64,000 bases of DNA from Perkinsus olseni (lineage: Eukaryota > Perkinsozoa > Perkinsida), in contig JABANN010000009.1 of the NCBI GenBank assembly GCA_013115125.1, forward strand, positions 62,001-126,000. The letters run 5' to 3'. Both the position numbers and the translations under genes were made by a program. Below the pieces are notes generated by a model. The model was not told the origin of the DNA. It ran no database searches and saw only the letters and a program-made list of their open reading frames with translations. Below, piece after piece: positions 57,246-64,000 of this stretch. Position 1 is the stretch's first letter. The number at the start of each line of letters is the position of its first letter.

Positions 57246-58141
57246 GAGAAGTTCCCTGATCGGCCATGTGAGGCGTCATCATTTCGAGATTAACACGGGC
57301 ACGGCTTGAGTCGAGAGTACACTGCAAGCTCTGCAGTATGATTGTATGGACTATTATTCTGTCGATGCTTTGTAGCACCCATCATCATATGAGTCTTGAT
57401 TAAGGGCGAACTGTTTCATCTTGAGGGCGTTCAGAGTTGCACGCTCGGTGATGGTTCAGTCGGGTTTCTCTTGAGCCCACCAGCTCCTCGACGGTGCATG
57501 CTGCATTCGAGCTGATAGTGTTATTCAACCCTCCCAGAAACGTGTCTGGAGAACGAGCGTAGAACTCTCTCTTACAGTGTTGAGGAAGCACGCTGCTGTA
57601 CGGGTCCTAGCTAGACAGACCAAAAGGCGAGTAGTCAAGCGGCGAGCATATGCCCCGCGAAGATCCCCTTTTGTACCATCGGGGCCCGAATAGAGAACAT
57701 TCTTAAATGGAACCAACCTGCAGGTGAAGCGACTCTACCCAGGCTGCTACCATGGTCACCACGGCATGGTGTCTTGCCACCTGTGAAATAGCATCGGCGA
57801 GAGCATCAAAACGAGTCAGCCCGGACGCTAGACGTGGATCTGTCCCCAAATCGTGTGGCGCAAGGTGTTGGCCCGAGCGATTTGCAGCCAAGTGGCCAAA
57901 CCTCGGTCTATTCGATTGGGGCATGACTAGCCGATTCGCCCCGCGCACAATACAGTGAAATGACGGGGAGAAGCTATCCAGTAGGGGAGCTCTTGCAGGG
58001 CATGTCTTAGATCCCTCAGCACGCACATACTATGCACATGCGTGCTTCAAGTATCCTGGGACAGCCCAACGGATGAGTCGCTTCTTTCGTCTGATGAGGT
58101 TGTTCTCTCAGGCTGCCCACTTTGATACTCGTAGGGAGCTA
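57246..58141. other. Intergenic between A2 and A3
   Basis: Duplicated 3' flank of A genes at about 57389-57450. No supported gene; opposite-strand ORFs have no recognisable motif. An inverted repeat GCACGCA/TGCGTGC is at 58019-58045, 96 nt before the A3 ATG. Confidence 0.45.
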
Positions 58142-58969
58142 ATGACGGCGTGCCGGCTCAACTTTGGTCTGGCCTTGGCAAGGCCGCCTTGCTAGTTCTC
58201 CCCCTCCTCCAATCTGTGTCCAGCGCGAGGCCCAGGCGTTTCGGCAACATCTCGGAGAGGACCACTTACCATACAGTTCAACTGCCCAGGACAGCAGAGG
58301 GCCTCGTAGCAAGCCCGTCTGCTTTCAGCTCGCCTGTGGGCTGTTCCCCCAAAGTCAGGAGTGTCGTGGAGTACTACTGCGTCAGTGGTACGTACAGTGT
58401 GGGAGACGAAGTCGACCTAACTATCAACTTAAACCTATTCGATGTGAAAGTCCCTACTAAAAGCGTCACGATGGGCATGCAGACCACGTTGAACCAGGGG
58501 AATGCAACTACGATAGTAGGGCTGGCCGGCGGGAGTGCTACCATATTGAAGAAGACCCTCATTATCCTCCTACTCGACGGGGAGATCACGGCGGAAACGT
58601 CAGGCGGCGGGAAGGGGGCATACGACTCCGAACTGTCCGCTTATGTTTCCGACATAGACTTGAAAGGACAGTTGAAACTTGTTTCTGGTACCACAAATAT
58701 CACCGAGTACAACTACTCCTTGCCGGGTTACGTCTATGCTGGTGATCTCTTCGAAATGGGTATGGTTGGCACTGTCGTGAAGAGCAGTGAGGACCCCGAT
58801 GAGCCTGGAGCCAATGCAACTCTTGATCAAAATGGATACCATCAAGGGCTCTCTGTTCGATTGGCGTATCTACGCGGGTCTCATGATTGATTTTTGGATC
58901 TTCCCGGCTGCACCGGTAATCCACGTTGAAACCGACATCGTTAACGACGTGTTGCACCTCAAAGTGTGA
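58142..58969 (+). pseudogene. Secreted protein family A, copy A3, two frameshifts
   Basis: The conserved ATGACGGCG start is at 58142, but its frame hits TAG within the signal peptide. The A-family frame (ALLVLPLLQS, RPRRFGNISERTTY) resumes one or two bases out of phase. The ORF from about 58150 is then open through SLPGYVYAGDLFEMGM. A second shift near 58822 moves the frame, so the C terminus (GSLFDWRIYAGL, DIVNDVLHLKV) is read in another frame to 58969. Two independent indels against A1 and A2 make this a likely pseudogene, although the body is well preserved. Confidence 0.7.
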
Positions 58970-59875
58970 GCGCCCTTCTGTCCCTTCGAAGGCTTCGAAA
59001 CGGTATATCAGCTCCGATGCAGTCACTCAAAGATGAGCGTGCGCTCCGCTCCGCTAGTGGCTACGCATACAATTTCATATCATAACCATTCACTTGGATA
59101 TTCGCCCGATGCTCCGAAGCGTCCATAACTAGAGTCTTGACTTGAGAGAGATTTTCTCAACTGCCAGGCCGATCAGAGTTACACTAGGGGTGGATCGGGG
59201 CGTTTCTCATCTCTCAACAGCCCTCTTGTTTGGTCGATGCAATAATCGTCAACAGGAAGTCATCGGCGGTAATATCGGACCGCCGCAACTACCGAGACGC
59301 TACAACGGTCACAAATAAGCACGGCGATGATTCCAGGGAAAGAACGGTACCCGACTGAGCAGACTTACAATGCAATGAGGGTGCACTCAAAGCACCAACT
59401 GACAGCGGCAGGGAATTGAATTTTGATTTGGGTATGTTGTGCAGCTGTGACTCGATGCTGTGAACCACATGTTACTCACCGCAAGCGGCTATTTGTTATT
59501 GTCCGAGCCGCTCGGATTCCGCTGGTGCGCTCGGACCGAGCGCACCTTCCCGCTAGAGCCATGATTGATCGGGCGCGCTCGTTGCCGCGCTCAAGAAATT
59601 TTGAGTTACCAGTTTCCAGTTTTTGAGTCGCGAAAACTGGAGACTTTCTGATTTCCACGAAAACGGCAGAAGTCCGCTCCCAAGATGCGCTCCGCAAATT
59701 GACTCCATAAAATACACCTGGTGCTGTTAGTCCCAACTCACCGTGAGCACCTCGATCTTGGCCGTGGACTCGTAGCAGCAACTTACTGGGCACAGTTGAG
59801 CACAGAGCAGCCGAGTCTCAAGTGCGCAGTAAACGAGGCTGTGAACATTGTCAGGAACACCTAGTATCTCACCTT
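58970..59875. other. Intergenic between A3 and B3
   Basis: Duplicated 3' flank of A genes at about 59129-59190. Perfect palindrome GGTGCGCTCGG-A-CCGAGCGCACC (11+1+11) at 59524-59546. No supported gene. Confidence 0.5.
59524..59546. repeat. Perfect palindrome, 11+1+11
   Basis: GGTGCGCTCGG-A-CCGAGCGCACC, intergenic within the secreted-gene cluster. Confidence 0.92.
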
Positions 59876-60735
59876 ATGCCCTCCTTTCTGCACTCCATCT
59901 TGAACCTGACGACGGTTCTGAGCTCGGTTATGGCCTTGCGAGGTGCGGTAACCGCGAGTGCCCGATCGTATGCCAGCAGACTGTTCACCAGGCTCGAACT
60001 TCCGTCCAAGTGTCTCATCCGGCCCAGCAGACCAGAAAGGTAAGGGGAGGCGTGTGCGTGAGACTCTCACAGTGAGAGTTTCTAGTCTAACGCCGGTTGC
60101 TCCGGCTTAGTTAGACTCTTGCCGATGTGCTCAGTTGGAGGCTCTCTGTAGCGTTGAAATGCAGTGCACTCAGACAGGTTGTCAAGAAGCTTGCATTCGG
60201 TGGTGGGAATCGTCGTCCAATCCCCTCGGCTCAGAATCTGCTGGACTCCATATCGAGGCTGACGCGGAGTCCTGCAGAATCATCTATCCGGACAGCTCCG
60301 TGTATCTGCACATGAGTTTCGAAGTCCAACTCGTCCGCTGGGACGCGAGGGAACCGCAGAACATGTCCGCAACCTTCGGGTGAGTTCCAGCATTGGTTTT
60401 TTACACCAGATGACTTCTTCAGGACCTTGAGAAATCGGACAATGAATGTCCGCTTTACGAACGGCAACCGGGGGCGAAGCGACGAAGGACCCGTCAAGGA
60501 CATTATGAAGAGATACGCAAGCTTCTATCCCTTCGCTCGTCTTAAAGGCCCAATCAAGCAGGCGTTTAAAGATGGAATGGGGAGAGAAGCATGCACGGAC
60601 TTGGCCGCTAAAATTAGAGCAACCTCTCCCGGAGGGTATGAGAATTCTACTGACTGGGTCAAAGAGTTCTTCCTCATAAATATTGATAAGGCTTTGAAAG
60701 TGGCTGAACGACATACGAAAGTTAGGAAAGTTTGA
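59876..60735 (+). CDS. Secreted protein family B, copy B3
   Basis: ATG 59876 gives the signal peptide MPSFLHSILNLTTVLSSVMA. A GT donor follows near 60041. The next exon carries GLHIEADAESCRIIYPDSS, VYLHMSFEVQLVRWDAREP and QNMSATF. A phase-2 intron (about 60380-60421) joins to TLRNRTMNVRFTNGNRG, YASFYPFARLKGPIKQAF, CTDLAAKIRATSPGGY and FFLINIDKALKVAERH. The TGA is at 60733-60735. The reading frame is intact in my splice. The first intron holds palindrome ACTCTCAC-A-GTGAGAGT (60063-60079) and a second stem around AGTCTAA/TTAGACT. Confidence 0.62.
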
Positions 60736-61020
60736 AGGCTATGCAGCGGTGCCAATAGTCACGTCAATGTCTATAAGAGTGTCGTCGCATTGCAGTTGAT
60801 CAATGATGGGCTGACCTGATAAAATGGTTGATAAGACTTCACCCTATCGCGTGCCATGAACCTCACTTAACCGAGACGTACATACCTACAGCAACCAACG
60901 CGCAGTCTGTCCCGGACGAGCCATCACCTGCAAATGTCGCAAACTGCATACTTAAGAGAGTCGACAGCAGTTCGCACGTGTCATTGACAAACATAAAACA
61001 CAATTGATTCTAAGAACGTG

Positions 61021-61980
61021 TTGGTATCGACACTTCGGGAGCATTCTCTGTCTGCTGCTGGAGTCTCTCTCTCACCGCTCTGCCGAATATCTCGCGGAAG
61101 AAACTGAAGAGGCCTGCTGAGTTTTCAGTGAATTTTCACATCACTGCCATGAGCACTCCTTGCCTGTCATTGGCTCTAGTAAACTCCGTAAAGTCGAATT
61201 CTCTCGATCTTAAGTTGAACGTTTCTACCCACTTCTTGAAGAGGGCGGGCTGGCCGTAAAACTGAGAGAAGCAGAGCAATCCGTCAACCACCGTCCCTGG
61301 AGCTTTTCACCTCCCTCAGTGTCCTCACGACCGCCTCTCCTTCGGCCTTGGATAAATCCGGAGAGACCAAGTCGGCCCGTAGAAGCGTGAGCTCCTAAAG
61401 AACGCAATTCGTACTGTACGTGGACATGAGATTAGTACCTTAGACTTGAGCAGGTCGTCATAGAAATTCAATACCATGAAAGGAGGCGCTTCTGTCGGGT
61501 TGCTCCGATAGTGGTCAAGGAAAGTCATTAGGCAGTACCTGAGTTGAGGTTGCATTCTCCTAATTTGCCACACGAACGGGATCCCGGATAAATTTCTCCA
61601 CGCCGATATTCACAAGATGAAGTTAACGAACGACCGTGGGAACGCCGATCATTCCCCGACGGAGGGAACTAGCCGCCGTGACCGTTAAGTACGATTAAGA
61701 ACCGAGTCGTTCAGTACTTTCCGTCCTGTATTTGGGAGACCATGTTGAAGTAGCCCTCGGGTTTCTGGACGGGAACGATGAACATGGGGCAGGCCAACGC
61801 ACTGAGGGAAGATAGAGTGATTCCCTCCGAACACATCCGATGGAGATCACAGAACTACTCACGCAGAGACCTTCAAAACAGAACCTTACTTTTTGTGGAA
61901 AATGTCCCACTCGGGTTTCGCTATGACCGCGCCGATCGACCGTGGCTTCCCATTAATATGTTCCAGCCACATCGATCCTG
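61021..61980 (-). CDS. Unidentified multi-exon protein
   Basis: Minus-strand coding stretches in order: MWLEHINGKPRSIGAVIAK (about 61975-61890), ACPMFIVPVQKPEGYFNMV (about 61795-61725), FVWQIRRMQPQLRYCLMTFL and FMVLNFYDDLLKSK (about 61595-61442), ELTLLRADLVSPDLSKAEGE (about 61396-61290), FYGQPALFKKWVETFNLRS (about 61255-61140), and FSFFREIFGRAVRERLQQQ, ending TAG near 61018. Most joins have GT-AG boundaries, but two junctions do not keep frame with any donor I could find. The protein looks soluble and folded, and I do not recognise it. It lies tail-to-tail with B3. Confidence 0.45.
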
Positions 61981-61997
61981 AATCAAAATTACTGATG

Positions 61998-62019
61998 AAC
62001 CGTGCCACGGTTACCGTGG
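61998..62019. repeat. Overlapping 7+1+7 palindromes
   Basis: AACCGTG-C-CACGGTT (61998-62012) overlaps CCACGGT-T-ACCGTGG (62005-62019), sharing an arm. Confidence 0.88.
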
Positions 62020-63912
62020 TGTCTCAAACACCTTATCCTATCATCAAGCACCGGAAGAAAGTTCGCCAAGAAAGTAGGAGCTCTCGAGACTCCGAGTTGT
62101 CATGTATATTCCGACAATTCGAGCAAACCCCACCAGCTGATAGCACACGAAATCATATTCATCCTAATTATCAGAGAATCTTCACCCGAATCGGAGAGCC
62201 ATTCCCGCTGACCCGAGAACTTTTCCGCAGAAGAGGAATTCGAAGAACTCCGATTTGCGCCGAATCATTTGGTCCGTTGAGGGCCTCATTCCGAGGACGA
62301 TTCCATGACAATTAGAGGAGGGCATCTCTCAGAGGCGACTCCAGAGCCGATGGATGACATGGAAACACAACCCTACACGGCTGAAAATCCGACGCACATG
62401 TTCCTTTACAATAACGCCTCATCGGAAAACATGTAATACATCGGAGCTCCACTGAGACCGGGGTGTGGATATATAAACAGCAGTGCTATCACAACACCCC
62501 AACGTGAAGCAAGGTGATCAGCCCTGCCCATGGAGCATGGCGTCTCCGGCGTGATGAACCTCATACAGGGTCAGACCGGACGCATCATACACATCTTAGG
62601 CATACGCTGCCATTCTACAAGGTCTCCTGCGATCGAGAGCTCAGTTTAATTCACGGGACGCGGTGACCATTAACACGGCATGACTGTAAAACGTGGACGA
62701 ATTGACGGCATATGTTCTCATTGCCGAGCTACCATCGCCTTATCCATATCTATCATGCGTTGGACAACATTGCCACCCAGACTGCTCCCCCAAGCGTCGA
62801 TTCAATCGCTTTGAAAGACTCACACGTAGGTATCCACGTGTCTGTTGGGTATCAGGTAGAAGATTACTGGGAACATACTGCCCGACTCGGGCCGCACGAG
62901 TACTGTCAACTGCTGAGTCCACTTGGGGCAACACCGCTCGAATGTGCCGTCCATAGCCAAGTGTACCGCCAGCTGGTCTAATAAGCACCGAGTCCGACTC
63001 GGCCAGTCGTACCAGAGCAGGATGCGATTAGGGTCCTCCGACCCTGTGTCCAGTCAGAGGCTTGGTTGGTTCTTACCACCGACTCATACAGGTTTGCAGT
63101 CCTCTGGGATGATCCATCCCGTGTGAAGAAACACTCCTACGCTCCAAGGAGCGAGAGTTGGAAATTCCAACTTGGAATTTGTGTCATTCGGCCCGAAGCT
63201 CGGGCTCATCTGCATGCCCTCATACCAAGACAAGCGGTCAGCGCCACTGCCCTGGTACCAGGAAACCTCGGTCGCAACCTCAGCAGCTTAGGATCAGCGA
63301 CAGTGGCTCTCTCAGAGCCGTTATTGTGCCGCTAATATTGCTGATTAATATATCGGTGTTACGATCTCCATCCGCCAGGGCGGGCAGTAGAACTCATTGC
63401 GTCGCTACACCCAAGGCATCACCTCTCGTTCGACGTCTTACGAGGGGCCGCATTTGAGGGTATTCGCTTGTATCCATCAAAAGTATCACTGACCGCCTAC
63501 CCCAAACCGAGGGGCACGTGGGCTTTGAGCCCTCCACACCATTCAGGAGCTGAACCGAGGCAGCATATGCACCGCCTATCAGGTCCTTCCCATGACGATT
63601 TCCTACCGCGAATGGCAAACGGAAAATAGCGGAGGTCGCGCTCATTGAGTGAGGCTCAGCATAACTGCCCGATGTATTCCGAAGTTCGGAATCCGAACCC
63701 GTTGGCACGGAATGCACTGATGGAAGATAAAGGAAGCATGAATGAAGCATAAATGAAGTAAATGCATCGGGATCTCCCGCGTTCAGCAAAGTTATTCTGA
63801 AACTCAAAATCGATTTTAGAATCGCTCTGTACACGTAAAATGTGGTTCTCGAACCGATTCTGAGTTTCAGAATCGGCTTATTGAACGACCCCCCACTACT
63901 ACTTATTTTTAC
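62020..63912. other. Mostly non-coding; one unassigned ORF
   Basis: A plus-strand open frame at about 62712-62981 reads LDNIATQTAPPSVDSIALKD and then VGIHVSVGYQVEDYWEH. It is protein-like but no partner exons were found. Palindromes lie at 62988-63002, 63156-63172 and 63162-63180. At about 63780-63890 there is a second copy of the repeat found at 20155-20345. The long minus ORF 63394-63975 is coding-like only at its start (next entry). Confidence 0.35.
63156..63180. repeat. Overlapping palindromes, 8+1+8 and 9+1+9
   Basis: AGTTGGAA-A-TTCCAACT (63156-63172) overlaps AAATTCCAA-C-TTGGAATTT (63162-63180), sharing an arm as in the other chained pairs. Confidence 0.9.
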
Positions 63913-64000
63913 TGGCTCCTCTCTCTCGAACAGCGGCAGTCGTACTATCTCATTGAGCTTCTTTGGGATGGGCATGGTGAAGGTGGTTCTGGCCCACCTA
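63913..64000 (-). CDS. Partial first exon, possibly ATP11-like
   Basis: On minus, a frame entering from the window edge reads TTFTMPIPKKLNEIVRLPLF and EREEP, then meets a GTAAAA donor. 'LNEIVRLPLFEREEPVKI' recalls the N-terminal helix of ATP11/ATPAF1 F1-ATPase assembly factors. The match is short and from memory. The rest of the ORF downstream runs into repeat sequence and is not convincing. Confidence 0.25.

Noticed and set aside
61893-62315. Plus-strand 140-codon ORF
   Set aside because: It covers conserved-looking minus-strand coding near 61900 and palindromes near 62000, and no motif supports it.
1-64000. CRISPR array or prokaryotic operon structure
   Set aside because: The only regular array is the 36-bp minisatellite, which has no unique spacers. 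All recognisable genes are intron-split and eukaryotic.

Overview
This is nuclear DNA of a unicellular eukaryote. Every recognisable gene is split by many short GT-AG introns, mostly about 42-60 nt. Housekeeping genes sit close together on both strands, and there are runs of signal-peptide protein genes. A minus-strand protein at 2029-4813 carries a divergent RNA-binding-like domain (motif IVRRIHKFGFKSP) that I associate with dinoflagellates and perkinsids. A relative of Perkinsus is therefore my best guess; it is an inference from gene content and intron style, not a proof. A run of N at 25210-25308 shows this is a draft assembly. I found no complete tRNA, rRNA, CRISPR array or bacterial-type feature.

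Layout. 1-8.5 kb: weak minus-strand ORFs, the Q-rich RNA-binding-like gene (minus), a UbiA-prenyltransferase-like fragment (minus), and a secreted protein with N-glycosylation repeats (plus). 8.5-19 kb: a signal-peptide aldo/keto reductase, then a long SCY1-like (SCYL2-type) pseudokinase gene with a tandemly duplicated C-terminal exon. 19-28.4 kb: a predicted type I membrane protein and a longin R-SNARE (VAMP7-like) whose introns hold a 36-bp minisatellite and a nested ORF. 29-32.4 kb: cytochrome P450. 33-33.9 kb: EF-hand protein (minus). 36.2-42.3 kb: phenylalanyl-tRNA synthetase beta subunit, then an RBM25-like splicing factor with RRM and PWI domains. 43-45.6 kb: a coiled-coil protein and a small acidic protein. 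46.6-48.6 kb: PP2C phosphatase (minus). 50-61 kb: an accessory cluster in which two unrelated secreted-protein families alternate in the order A1, B1, B2, A2, A3, B3, all on plus. A3 and B2 carry frameshifts. 61-64 kb: an unidentified minus-strand gene and a partial exon at the window edge.

The genes do not form one pathway. The R-SNARE and SCYL2 both belong to endosome/Golgi vesicle traffic. RBM25 belongs to pre-mRNA splicing, PheRS to translation, and the A/B cluster looks like secreted lineage-specific proteins.

The strongest unexplained signal is a large set of perfect inverted repeats whose arms are separated by exactly one base, with arms up to 17 bp. They often come in adjacent or overlapping pairs, and I found them only in introns and intergenic DNA. 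A second signal is a repeated tRNA T-arm / Pol III B-box motif (GGTTCGATCCC) inside introns. Gene models below were spliced by hand. Exon boundaries are stated where the reading frame supports them and flagged where it does not.
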